64,000 nucleotides of DNA from Sulfitobacter delicatus (GTDB taxonomy: Bacteria; Pseudomonadota; Alphaproteobacteria; Rhodobacterales; Rhodobacteraceae): contig NZ_FNBP01000007.1 in the NCBI RefSeq assembly GCF_900102535.1, positions 1 to 64,000 on the forward strand. The letters are read 5' to 3'. Of the stretch, positions 8,680-17,094 are shown piece after piece. A program made the translations under genes and the position numbers. The notes beneath the pieces are model-generated. The model saw only the letters and a list, made by a program, of their open reading frames with translations. It had not been told where the DNA came from and did no database searches. Each line of letters opens with the position of its first letter. The stretch's first letter is position 1.

Positions 8680-8699
8680 TCCCTTCGTCTCCGCCATTA
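8680..8699 (+). repeat. right attachment repeat of the tRNA-Ser element
   Basis: Exact 20-bp copy of 7361-7380. The bases on both sides differ, so the repeat is bounded. A run of ten C starts at 8700. Confidence 0.85.
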
Positions 8700-9411
8700 C
8701 CCCCCCCCCTGAAATCGTCTTGCGCCTCGACGTTCTGTTCAGAGCGAACTGGCGCACGCGTGCATGCGTTCCCGCTCCAATAGCCCCACAACTGTCCCCC
8801 TAACTCCGAAGCCCGTTCCGTCTGGCGACCGCAGCATGCATGGAAAGTTAACTCCGGGCCTGCATGTTTTAGCCTCCTTCGTGCCTTATTTACGGCCTTT
8901 TTCTTTGGCAGCGTTTTGAGGATCCGGGGGGACCAAATCCTAGACAGCTTCCCTGCCTTCGCAGGCGCGCTGTCCTTTGAAAGGGAGGTGTCCGGTGGTT
9001 GCACATATTAGAGATTGGTCGCGCATCCTGCATAACTGCATCTTCTCTGATGCGGATCAGTCGCTCTGTGCGAGAGCATGGCAATATCGTTCCGAACATC
9101 GCCTTTGGGCAGTTTGGGTCATCGTGTTTACGCCAGCGCATTGTGAGCGGAGCTTTCGCCATCACCGTACGATGTTGCGCGTGGAGCAGCGCAAAGAGCG
9201 TCGGCGTTCTAGATAGTATTATCCTCTAATTTATTCGGCATCTGGTAGTTCGCAACAGTCCACCTAAGACGGGCTCTTACAACATTAGCGCGCAAAATGC
9301 GCCCATGCCGTTGCATACCGTTCGTTTCGCGGTCAGTTTGCGCGCAAAGCGTTTGGCCTACGCGGAACCCAAGCAGCAAGCCGACGCGAAGCATCTTTAT
9401 AAAGGACAGCT
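8700..9411. other. 710-bp stretch without a supported gene
   Basis: It begins with ten consecutive C (8700-8709). Several frames of 60-130 codons overlap on both strands, but none has a ribosome binding site or a recognisable protein pattern. The last 100 bp probably carry the promoter of the gene at 9412; AAAGGA sits just before its ATG. Confidence 0.4.
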
Positions 9412-10998
9412 ATGCTCCGTCACGATCCGATTTACTCGTCTCACCGTTCCCCTGTTGTTGCCGACAATGTCGTAGCGACGTCACAGCCTTTGGCCACGCA
9501 GGCAGGTTTGGCCATCATGCAGCAGGGGGGGAACGCAGTAGACGCGGCAATCGCGACCGCTGCCACCCTCACAGTCGTAGAGCCGACAGGCAACGGGCTC
9601 GGGTCGGACGCTTTCTGTATCCTCTGGGACGGGGAGAAGTTGCACGGGTTGAATTCCTCGGGCCGGGCCCCTGCGGCGTGGTCGCCTGAGCGTTTCCCAG
9701 ATGGCATGGTGGAACATGGTTGGGACAGCGTCACCGTGCCGGGCGCGGTCAGCGCTTGGGTGGAACTGTCCGAGAAATTTGGCAAGCTTGATCTGGCCAC
9801 GGTGCTGGCCCCGGCAATTGGCTACGCTGAAAACGGTTTTCTAGTGTCGCCCACCATTGCCACACTTTGGGCCCGTGGGGCCGAAGTGCTGGGCAAACAG
9901 CCGGGCTTTGCCGAAACCTTCCTTCCGGACGGCCGCGCACCGCAGGCGGGCGAGCGTTTCCGCAATCCCGGGGCCGCGCGCACGCTGCGGCTGATTGCCG
10001 AAACCAAGGGCCGCGCTTTTTACGAAGGCGAGATCGCTGAAGAGATCGTTGCCCATGCCAAAGCCAACGGCGGCGCTATGACGCTTGAAGATCTGGCCGG
10101 CCATGCCCCCGAATGGTGCGGCACGATCAGCCAGTCTTTCGACGATGTGGAGCTGCATGAAATCCCGCCAAACGGGCAGGGGATCGCCGCGCTTATGGCG
10201 CTCGGCATCTTGGAGCACAGCGACATCCGCGACCACGGCCCTGATGACCTCATGTCGGTGCACCTGCAGATTGAGGCTTGCAAACTCGCCTACCGCGATC
10301 TGCACGCCTACGTCGGCGACCGCCCGGCTATGACCGAGGTCGATGAGACCGCGCTGCTCGATCCAGCCTATCTCAAATCCCGCGCGGCTCTGATTGCTGC
10401 GGAAAAGGCCCAGGATTTCGGTGCCGGTGCGCCAAAACAGGGCGGCACGGTTCTGATGAGCACCGCGGACGCTTCGGGCATGATGGTCAGCTTCATCCAG
10501 TCGAACTACGCGGGCTTCGGTTCGGGTGTCGTCGTGCCGGGCACCGGAGTGTCAATGCAGAACCGTGGCTTTGGCTTCACCACCGAGCCGGGACATCAGA
10601 ATATTGTCGCAGGGGGAAAGCGGCCCTTCCACACGATCATCCCCGGTTTCGCAGTGAAGAACGGCGCGCCACTGATGGCCTACGGCATGATGGGCGGACC
10701 GATTCAGGCGCAGGGACATATGCAACTGCTGCTGCGCACCCAGCTTTGGGGGCAGGACGTGCAGGTCGCCGCCGACGCACCGCGCTGGCGCATCCTGTCG
10801 GGACTGGAGGTCGCATGCGAGCCGACGATGGCGCCTGAACTTCTTCAGGGCTTGCGCGATCTGGGGCATCAAGTGCAGGTTGAATCCCCGGACAACGCCT
10901 TTGGCTTTGGCGGCGCGCAACTCGTCCAGCGGCTGCCCGAAGGCGGTTATTCCGCCGGGTCCGATCCACGCAAAGACGGGCAGGCGGCAGGCTTCTAA
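9412..10998 (+). CDS. gamma-glutamyltransferase family protein
   Basis: A 528-residue Ntn-hydrolase of the gamma-glutamyltransferase/acylase family. The N-terminal part has V-V-A-D-N-V-V-A-T-S-Q-P-L-A and G-G-N-A-V-D-A-A-I-A, the hallmark opening of the family. The self-cleavage nucleophile is most likely Thr346 in G-G-T-V-L-M-S-T-A-D, followed by the glycine-rich Q-N-R-G-F-G-F segment of the small subunit. The usual threonine-histidine pair after the nucleophile is absent, so the substrate may differ from glutathione (for instance a cephalosporin-acylase-like or hydantoin/amide substrate). No signal peptide is seen, so it is probably cytoplasmic. AAAGGA precedes the ATG. It lies upstream of the DUF1045 gene, on the same strand. 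Confidence 0.88.
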   Translation: MLRHDPIYSSHRSPVVADNVVATSQPLATQAGLAIMQQGGNAVDAAIATAATLTVVEPTGNGLGSDAFCILWDGEKLHGLNSSGRAPAAWSPERFPDGMVEHGWDSVTVPGAVSAWVELSEKFGKLDLATVLAPAIGYAENGFLVSPTIATLWARGAEVLGKQPGFAETFLPDGRAPQAGERFRNPGAARTLRLIAETKGRAFYEGEIAEEIVAHAKANGGAMTLEDLAGHAPEWCGTISQSFDDVELHEIPPNGQGIAALMALGILEHSDIRDHGPDDLMSVHLQIEACKLAYRDLHAYVGDRPAMTEVDETALLDPAYLKSRAALIAAEKAQDFGAGAPKQGGTVLMSTADASGMMVSFIQSNYAGFGSGVVVPGTGVSMQNRGFGFTTEPGHQNIVAGGKRPFHTIIPGFAVKNGAPLMAYGMMGGPIQAQGHMQLLLRTQLWGQDVQVAADAPRWRILSGLEVACEPTMAPELLQGLRDLGHQVQVESPDNAFGFGGAQLVQRLPEGGYSAGSDPRKDGQAAGF

Positions 10999-11067
10999 AG
11001 CGGGCGCTTAGCGACTGACACGCGGTGCGGCTCAATGGGGCCGCGCCAAGCGTTACTTGGGGGTGAA

Positions 11068-11745
11068 ATGGACTACGAGCGCTATGCGATCTACTTCACC
11101 CCGTCCGGCGCCTTCGGCCAAGCCGGGGCGTCTTGGCTTGGCTGGGACATTGCCCAAGGGCGACAGGTGACACCCCCGCATATCGACGATTTCCCCCTCG
11201 CTGACTTCACCGAGACACCGCGAAAATACGGGTTCCATGCCACCATCAAACCGCCGTTTGCTTTGGCCTCCGGGCGCAATCCGCAAGAGTTGCAGGCCGC
11301 CTTCGAAGCCATGTGCAAAGAGCTTGAGCCGATTGCGCTTGCCGGGCTCAACTTTACCTGGATGGGAGGCTTTCTCGCTTTGACCGCAGAGGGCGACACG
11401 GAGCTGCTCAACGCCTGCGCTGCCCATGTCGTCAGGACCCTCGATCCGTTCAGGGCGCCGCTTTCCCCCTCAGATCTCGCCCGCCGTCAACGGCCAAATC
11501 TGACCGATGCGCAGCAACGTAATTTGCGGGACTGGGGCTACCCGCATGTCATGGCCAGCTACCGCTTTCACATGACACTCACAGGCCGCGTCCCCCGCCG
11601 CCAACGCGATGCAGTCGGGGCCGTGGCTTTGGATCATCTAGGTCCCCATATCCCCCGCCCGTTCTTGGTGGGCGACCTATCTTTGGTAGGGCAGGGCGCA
11701 GATGGCATGTTCCACCAAATCCAGCGTATGCGACTTCTCGGATAG
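11068..11745 (+). CDS. DUF1045 family protein (2H phosphoesterase fold)
   Basis: A protein of 225 residues with the two H-x-T motifs of the 2H phosphoesterase superfamily: F-H-A-T-I-K-P-P-F near residue 60 and F-H-M-T-L-T-G near residue 170. DUF1045 proteins often sit beside C-P lyase phosphonate genes; none is seen here, so the link to phosphonates is weak. The frame opens at 11035, but GGGGGTGAA precedes the ATG at 11068 and homologous proteins begin with a similar Y-x-R-Y-A-I-Y-F stretch. It lies 69 bp after the gamma-glutamyltransferase-family gene. Confidence 0.8.
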   Translation: MDYERYAIYFTPSGAFGQAGASWLGWDIAQGRQVTPPHIDDFPLADFTETPRKYGFHATIKPPFALASGRNPQELQAAFEAMCKELEPIALAGLNFTWMGGFLALTAEGDTELLNACAAHVVRTLDPFRAPLSPSDLARRQRPNLTDAQQRNLRDWGYPHVMASYRFHMTLTGRVPRRQRDAVGAVALDHLGPHIPRPFLVGDLSLVGQGADGMFHQIQRMRLLG

Positions 11746-11889
11746 GACAGCCGATTCAATATTTCCCGCGAACTCATGCGCGCGATTGAAAAAATTTGCA
11801 GTTCATCTCCAAAAGCCCTTGCGCTACCCGGACCGCCCAAGTTAAAGAGCCGCTGTCCGGTAGCGATGCTGCTGGACGGACATAGGCAT

Positions 11890-11964
11890 TCCGGCGTAGC
11901 TCAGCGGTAGAGCAGTTGACTGTTAATCAATTGGTCGTAGGTTCGATCCCTACCGCCGGAGCCA
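11890..11964 (+). tRNA. tRNA-Asn (GTT)
   Basis: TCCGGCG pairs with CGCCGGA, followed by G and an encoded CCA. The anticodon loop CTGTTAA gives GTT. The D arm (GCTC...GAGC) and T arm (GTAGG/CCTAC) are canonical. Its last 17 bases plus one form the left attachment site of the large island. Confidence 0.97.
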
Positions 11965-11965
11965 A
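11948..11965 (+). repeat. left attachment repeat of the tRNA-Asn island
   Basis: CCCTACCGCCGGAGCCAA, the 3' end of tRNA-Asn plus one base, identical to 47888-47905. Flanking bases differ on both sides, although weaker similarity (a TC..CTTCAAAG-like run) continues for about 12 bp. Confidence 0.85.
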
Positions 11966-11994
11966 CCTTCCTCAAAGTGGTTGGGATTAAACGA

Positions 11995-12020
11995 AAAAGC
12001 GCTCCCTCGGGAGCGCTTTT
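11995..12020 (+). terminator. terminator after tRNA-Asn
   Basis: A perfect 12-bp stem AAAAGCGCTCCC / GGGAGCGCTTTT with a 2-nt loop, ending in TTTT. It lies inside the island, 30 bp past the attachment repeat, so the island now supplies the terminator for the tRNA gene. Confidence 0.8.
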
Positions 12021-12095
12021 CGCGTTTCGGACACAGGTTCTGACACACCGCCTTACACACTCCGGACACAGCGGAGTCACAAGGAGTCACACCTG

Positions 12096-13170
12096 GTGTC
12101 ACAAGCCCGTTCCAAACACGCGCGCATTCCTCATCTCGAACTTCGGCCTCAGGGCTATGTCTGGAGGCGACGAATCCCCCGCTCGATCCTGCGCCTGACA
12201 CCGGTCATGGCGAGGCCCGAGCCGATCGATTTCGTTCCAGATCGAGTCAAACCGACCCGAGTCGACTGCGTTTTGCGAAGTCCCAGTGCCTGTTGTGAGG
12301 GAGTTCAGGATTTGCAAGAGGAAAATATGGGGAGTCAAACCGTCGTTTCGCAAATGCACATATGTCTCGCGCTCAAATCTGATGCTTTTGCTGTTGCTGC
12401 TGAACTTGCTCGCAGGCTCAGCGCTCTCAGTGATCAAATTTTCCTCTACGCGGCGACAACCATGAGCCTTTCATCTCAAGAAACCACAGCCTTGCTGACT
12501 GCATTCGCTCGCTTCGAAATTGAAGCGGATGACCGCGAGCGTGCCTTGGCGGATCCGAGATCGCCCAAGGTCGCTCAGGCTGCCCTCGAACGAGAGGGCG
12601 CCCGCCAAGCGGTCCTGCGCAAAGCATTCTTCGAGAATGACTATGACGTCGTGCGGGAGCCGTTGCGAGAGGCCGCAAAGCACCTCGGGATCGAGCTTCC
12701 GGATTGGGCAAGCGAGCAGGCGCGCCTGCTGGCTTACGAAGCCACACGCGTGATGCTCGATGCCAGCCATGAGAAGGTCCGGCGGGACCGGGGCGAGTTC
12801 CCGGGCCCAAGCCCGTATTTTTCCAGTGTGATCGCTGAACAATCAGACCCGGGCGCCATCGCCCGCAACCCGGCGCCGGCAATCCTCGACGCTACAATTG
12901 ATAAGGAAGAAGCGATGAAACTGTTCCCTCATTCCCGGCATGCCTCACCCGAGGCTGAACAAGAAAATTCGGGCCCCGATCAAACGCCGATTGCGAAACC
13001 GGCTGTCAGGGTTCTCCTCAAAAAGCGGGGGGTCCTTCAAAGCTGCCCACCTGAGATTCTCGCAAGTTTGGAGAGTGGCGAACCGATCAGGTTCGACATG
13101 GCGGCCAACCTCTATCTCCATCTGAAGGAAGCAGGTTTCGCTGACGAGTGGCACAAGTATCAGCGTCCCG
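12096..13170 (+). pseudogene. N-terminal part of the island integrase, truncated by an insertion sequence
   Basis: The frame starts at a GTG with AAGGAG 9 nt upstream and reads R-P-Q-G-Y-V-W-R-R-R-I-P near residue 20, as in the DUF6538 N-terminal domain of island integrases. A helical core-binding-type region follows (L-K-S-D-A-F-A-V-A-A-E-L-A-R-R-L). No arginine, H-x-x-R or tyrosine box of the catalytic domain is present. Around 13170 the frame runs into IS1182-type sequence and ends in unrelated residues at 13268. Its position next to attL fits the original island integrase. Without the catalytic domain it should be inactive. Confidence 0.75.
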
Positions 13171-14217
13171 ATGCGGCCGTGGGGAGAAGGTGGTCCAAGT
13201 CGTCGGGCGCCGGGCGTCGCGCGCTGCATCGCCGAAGGTCTGGTCAGCGGCCAGCGAATGGCGATTGACGCCAGCCTGATCGAAGCCGATGCGAACAAGC
13301 AGAACTCCACACCGAAGGAAGACTGGGACGCAACGCACATTGATTCGGCTGATGCGCCCCGCGCCGTGCGCGAGTATCTCGACACGCTGGATAAGGCTGC
13401 ATTTGGCGCGGCCAGCGAGGTGCAGCCCAAGTTCACCTCGCATTCTGATCCCGCCAGCCAATGGACGGCGGCGCGTAAGGGTCCGGCATTCTTCAGCTAT
13501 TCCGATAACTACCTGATAGACACGGATCACGGTGTCATATTGGACGTTGAAGGCACCCGTTCGATCCGACAAGCCGAGGTTGGATCGACCCAGACCATGC
13601 TTACACGGGTGAAAGCCAAGTTCGGCCTGGTCCCCGACTGGATGATCGCCGACACAGCCTATGGTTCAGGCCCCATGCTCGGCTGGCTCGTGGAACGCAA
13701 GATCGATCCCTACATCCCTGTGATCGACAAGGCCGGACGCCCCGATGGGACCTGGACACGCACAGATTTTGACTGGGATGCGCTGAACGACCAATACATC
13801 TGCCCCGAGGGCCACGCGCTCAAACAGTTCCGCCGGAATTACTCTGATCCAAGCCGGGGGCCGACGGGCAAGGGCACCGCGCGCTATCGCGCCTTGAAAG
13901 AAGTCTGCCAGGTCTGCCCGTCCAAGCAAAAATGCTGCCCCAACGCTGAGGCGCGCAAGATCACCCGCGAGGAGCAAGAAGACGCGCGTCAGGTTGCCAG
14001 AGATTTGGCCAATACTGAAGAATATCAGATTGCGATGAAGCTCAGAAAAAAGGTCGAAATGCTCTTTGCCCACCTCAAACGCATTCTCGGGCTGGGACGA
14101 CTGCGATTACGCGGCCCATGCGGTGCAAATGACGAATTCCTCCTCGCCGCAACCGCCCAAAACCTCCGCAAACTGGCTAAGATTTTTCCTGCACCGCAGC
14201 AAACGCGCAAAGCCTGA
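13171..14217 (+). pseudogene. IS1182-family transposase, 5'-truncated
   Basis: The C-terminal two thirds of a DDE transposase: C-I-A-E-G-L-V-S-G-Q-R-M-A-I-D-A-S-L-I-E-A-D-A-N-K-Q opens the catalytic region, I-A-D-T-A-Y-G-S-G carries the second acidic residue, and the end has K-V-E-M-L-F-A-H-L-K-R-I-L-G-L with the final glutamate. A cysteine cluster (C-Q-V-C-P-S-K-Q-K-C-C) is also typical of the family. The first 120 or so residues and the left terminal repeat are missing; the junction is fused to the integrase fragment. Probably inactive. Confidence 0.85.
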
Positions 14218-14356
14218 TAGGAAAGACGCTCGCGCGATCTTCAAGGCGCAGCTTTTTGCGCAAGCAACACGCTGTTTTTCCACATGGTGTAATCTGAATC
14301 CGGCACTGCAAATCAGCTGGTAGACTGTACCGGCAACCAATTGGAGGAGCAGATAG
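14218..14356 (+). ncRNA. leader of the IS110-type element, candidate bridge RNA region
   Basis: IS110-group elements carry a structured non-coding RNA in the region before the transposase gene that specifies target and donor sites. Here 138 bp separate the IS1182 stop and the transposase ATG. A GCGCA/TGCGC hairpin is visible at 14246-14261 and a CCGG...CCGG-flanked segment at about 14300-14335. The assignment rests on position; loops and exact ends are not defined. Confidence 0.3.
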
Positions 14357-15370
14357 ATGGAATATTTTGCTGGTTTGGATGTCTCGATGGAAGAGACGCA
14401 TATTTGTGTGCTGGATCGTGATGGCACCTTAATCCGAGAAGGTAAGGCGCGTTCCTCGCCAGATGCGATTAGTGATTTTCTCGCGGCCGGTCCAACTTGT
14501 GCAGGCGTTGTGTTTGAGACCGGCAGGATGGCACCGATGCTATACCATGGACTTACTGAACGCGGCATTCCAGTCCAGTGCATTGAAAGCAGGCAAGCCT
14601 ATCAGGCCCTCAAATCACTGGCCGGTCACAAGTCAGATCGCAATGACGCGCGCGGCCTGGCCCATCTGGCGCGGACCGGGTTCTACAAACCTACCCATGT
14701 CAAATCGCTGTCTGCTCATGCGATACGGTCACTGATCGCAGCACGCAAGAAACTGGTCGGGCAACGCGTGACGATCGACAATCAGATCCGTGGGCTGGTG
14801 GTCGTATTTGGTGTACGGTTGCCACGGGCACTGTCGCCTGCGTTCAAAGATGCCGCTCTGAAAGTGAGTACTGGGGTTCCAGGTCTTCATGCTGCATTGA
14901 ACGGATTGTTTGCGGCGCGTGAAGCAATATTGGCGGCAGTTGCTGCAATTGATGCCGATGTTAAAAAGATGGCCCGTAAATCCAAAACCTGCTCACGTCT
15001 TATGACCGTCCCAGGTGTCGGGCCGATCACGGCGCTGGCTTTTGCGGCCGCAGTAGATGATCCGTCGAGGTTCCGACGATCGCGCGATGTCGGGCCGTAC
15101 CTTGGGCTTGTCCCAAGGCGGCATCAGTCCGGAGAAGTAGACTATGTCGGCAGCATCTCGAAACGCGGTGATACCAGAGTCCGAACGCTCCTGTACGAGG
15201 CGGCCAATGTCATGCTGACGAGGTATGCTGGCCCGCTTAAATTGAAGGAATGGGCGCTTGCGATTGGTGCGCGCTCAACCATGAGGAAGGCGCGTGTGGC
15301 GCTGGCCAGACGACTCGCTATCGTCCTGCACGCGATGATGCGCGACCAAACCGAATTCCAGTTCGCATAA
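14357..15370 (+). CDS. IS110-family transposase
   Basis: A 337-residue intact transposase. The N-terminal RuvC-like DEDD domain opens with Y-F-A-G-L-D-V-S, has the second acidic residue in V-V-F-E-T-G-R and the later pair in S-D-R-N-D-A-R. The C-terminal Tnp20 domain has V-P-G-V-G-P-I-T-A-L-A and the serine region G-S-I-S-K-R-G-D-T-R-V-R. GGAGGAG lies about 7 nt before the ATG. Elements of this family lack terminal inverted repeats, so the ends are not visible; the right end lies somewhere after 15370. It lies immediately behind the IS1182 fragment. Confidence 0.93.
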   Translation: MEYFAGLDVSMEETHICVLDRDGTLIREGKARSSPDAISDFLAAGPTCAGVVFETGRMAPMLYHGLTERGIPVQCIESRQAYQALKSLAGHKSDRNDARGLAHLARTGFYKPTHVKSLSAHAIRSLIAARKKLVGQRVTIDNQIRGLVVVFGVRLPRALSPAFKDAALKVSTGVPGLHAALNGLFAAREAILAAVAAIDADVKKMARKSKTCSRLMTVPGVGPITALAFAAAVDDPSRFRRSRDVGPYLGLVPRRHQSGEVDYVGSISKRGDTRVRTLLYEAANVMLTRYAGPLKLKEWALAIGARSTMRKARVALARRLAIVLHAMMRDQTEFQFA

Positions 15371-15840
15371 GGATTACCAGAGAGATAATCACGAGGATTC
15401 CAATATCAAAGTTCCCATCTGGGACGATGCCCGAGGGAGGGCGTGAGACACGGCGTCGATTCTGTAGCAACAACCAAGACCAACGGTATGATTGCGGTTT
15501 CCACCTTGCCGACCCACACCCAGCCAACCCCATTATGAACCCAAGAGTTCGAAGAGAACAAAGGCAACCTCTGACATCACAATGTGATATTAGGAAACCC
15601 GCATTGACGGATTAGAGAACAGAATCGGCGGGGAGCGGACCTTCGCTGCGCGGGGCGAAGATGTCCGCTTATCGACACATCCGGAGCTTGGCCCGACACT
15701 CTATCGCTGAACAAAGCAGATGGATGGAACCCTAATTATAAATGCGCGTTGTTATGTCGGTGACCGACAGGACGGCAAAGCCCGACCGTATCCAGGCGCC
15801 AAGACCGAACAGCAGAATTAACCGCGCAAGGAGACCGACC
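15371..15840. other. 470-bp stretch, no supported gene
   Basis: It includes the undefined right end of the IS110 element. At about 15628-15720 is a GC-rich segment (ggagcggaccttcgc ... gatgtccgct) that resembles intergenic repeats common in this group. AAGGAG just before 15841 belongs to the next gene. Confidence 0.35.
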
Positions 15841-16284
15841 ATGCCGACAACCGTTGGAACCGAGGACAACGCCACCGACCTCGTCAGGAACTTGCTCATT
15901 CTGGAGCACGACGCCATCGCGGCCTATGACACGACCATCGAGCGCCTCGACAGCGCGGAATATCGCCAGCAGATCGAGAGCTTCCGCCGGGACCATGAAG
16001 CCCATGTCCAGGAACTTGGCCGAATTGCTGACAGCCTGGGTGTCGAGAAGCCCATGGAGGGAGACATGAAGCAGTGGCTAACAACCGGAAAGGTAGCGCT
16101 GGCGGATATCGCCGGGGACGATGCGATCCTCAAGGCAATGAAGTCAAACGAGGACGACACCGTCGCCGCCTACCAGCAAGCCCTCGACAACGCCGTGGCC
16201 GATGCCGAGCTGCGCCCCGTGATCGAACAGGGTCTGGCCGACGAACGACGTCACCGTTCCTGGATGGAAACCGCAGGCGGCTAA
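15841..16284 (+). CDS. ferritin-like four-helix-bundle protein (DUF2383/PA2169 type)
   Basis: A 147-residue protein of alternating helices with acidic and histidine residues in ferritin-like places: L-I-L-E-H-D-A-I-A-A-Y-D in helix 1, R-R-D-H-E-A-H-V-Q-E-L-G in helix 2, and L-A-D-E-R-R-H-R-S-W in helix 4. The E...H/E..H pattern suggests a di-metal site. A longer frame opens at 15742, but AAGGAG stands 6 nt before the ATG at 15841. Family members are linked to general stress responses; the role in iron or oxidative stress is inferred. A strong hairpin follows the stop. Confidence 0.8.
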   Translation: MPTTVGTEDNATDLVRNLLILEHDAIAAYDTTIERLDSAEYRQQIESFRRDHEAHVQELGRIADSLGVEKPMEGDMKQWLTTGKVALADIAGDDAILKAMKSNEDDTVAAYQQALDNAVADAELRPVIEQGLADERRHRSWMETAGG

Positions 16285-16295
16285 AGCGCCTGCAT

Positions 16296-16320
16296 GGCGC
16301 AGAGGCGCAACCTCTGCGCC
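16296..16320 (+). terminator. hairpin after the ferritin-like gene
   Basis: A perfect 10-bp stem GGCGCAGAGG / CCTCTGCGCC with loop CGCAA, 12 bp after the stop. There is no T-run behind it, so it may be a stabilising hairpin or a weak terminator. Confidence 0.55.
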
Positions 16321-16777
16321 CCCTCTCCCGTATGTCGGTGAAGACCACGAGGCCGGAGGGGGTTATAGCGACAGCCACCGGCTCGGGGAACGGTGAAATA
16401 ATTTGCAGCAGCTATTTGTCGATGGCGGTATCTACGCTAACGGTAGTGATGCTAAGCCTCACCTCGAGGCTCTTGCAAAAGCTACAGTTGTCCCGGCCTT
16501 TACTGACGTTCAGGTTTGGGATCGCCGCGGCCCGCTTAGCGTTGGCTCGCTTCGGCTCGAAGGATAGAGGCACCGCATGCGCTCCGAAAAGAGGCCGCGC
16601 GATTGACTTTGGCAATTTCGGTTATGGGTGTGGCACTGCTTGTCCCCATTAGAGATTTCTTAGAATTGCGACGGCTACTGTTTCTCCTGCTCGGTCTGGG
16701 GGTGTGCTGACGTGGGCGGTCTCTATTGGCTTTCGACCAAGAGGGGTCGATAACAAGAATCTCAGCGAACTATGACC
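16321..16777. other. 457-bp stretch, nothing supported
   Basis: Frames on both strands overlap here without ribosome binding sites or recognisable motifs. No repeats or strong hairpins were noticed. Confidence 0.35.
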
Positions 16778-16918
16778 TTAATTGGACCCGAATATTAAGT
16801 TAGGCACCTTGTGCAGAGCCGATTGCACTTGGGTGTAGCCAGCTTCGCCCGAAAAGTAAAAGTAGACAGATAAGGTGGTCGCCATGCAGGTGATCATGAG
16901 TAAATAAACCAGCTTCAT
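16778..16918 (-). CDS. possible small single-span membrane protein
   Basis: A 46-residue frame, MKLVYLLMITCMATTLSVYF followed by a polar tail ending F-G-S-N. It has one hydrophobic segment near the start and a short soluble tail. The ribosome binding site is weak (CTGG before ATG), and it lies divergent from the sensor kinase gene. It could be a genuine small protein or chance; no family is recognised. Confidence 0.25.
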   Translation of the reverse strand: MKLVYLLMITCMATTLSVYFYFSGEAGYTQVQSALHKVPNLIFGSN

Positions 16919-17094
16919 CCAGCGGCCATAAATTTCAGGTAAACATACGCACTAACCTGAGGTAGAAATATTATAATAACAACTCGTATACGGTAGAGTT
17001 CCTACAGTGGGACATGTGCGCGGCAATTTTGCGCTTTGGTTTGCGTGCAGATCACATATTATGGTTCTCGCTTGACTTGGAAATAACAGACCGC

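Larger units (their letters stand above)
7361..8699. mobile_element. 1.34 kb integrase-only element in tRNA-Ser
   Basis: The segment between the two 20-bp repeats contains one gene, a phage-type integrase reading towards the tRNA gene. No cargo, excisionase or replication gene is present. It is either the stripped remnant of a larger island or a minimal mobile unit; the integrase itself shows no obvious damage. Confidence 0.7.

Noticed and set aside
8700-8709. Run of ten C next to the right attachment repeat, considered as a phase-variation tract
   Set aside because: It lies in no gene or promoter that could be switched; possibly a sequencing or insertion artefact.
8615-9216. Overlapping frames of 79-129 codons on both strands behind the tRNA-Ser element
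   Set aside because: No ribosome binding sites, no recognisable motifs and strong mutual overlap; treated as chance frames in GC-rich DNA.
16074-16652. 192-codon frame overlapping the ferritin-like gene
   Set aside because: It overlaps a well-supported gene in another frame and its composition is arginine- and glycine-rich as expected of a shadow frame.
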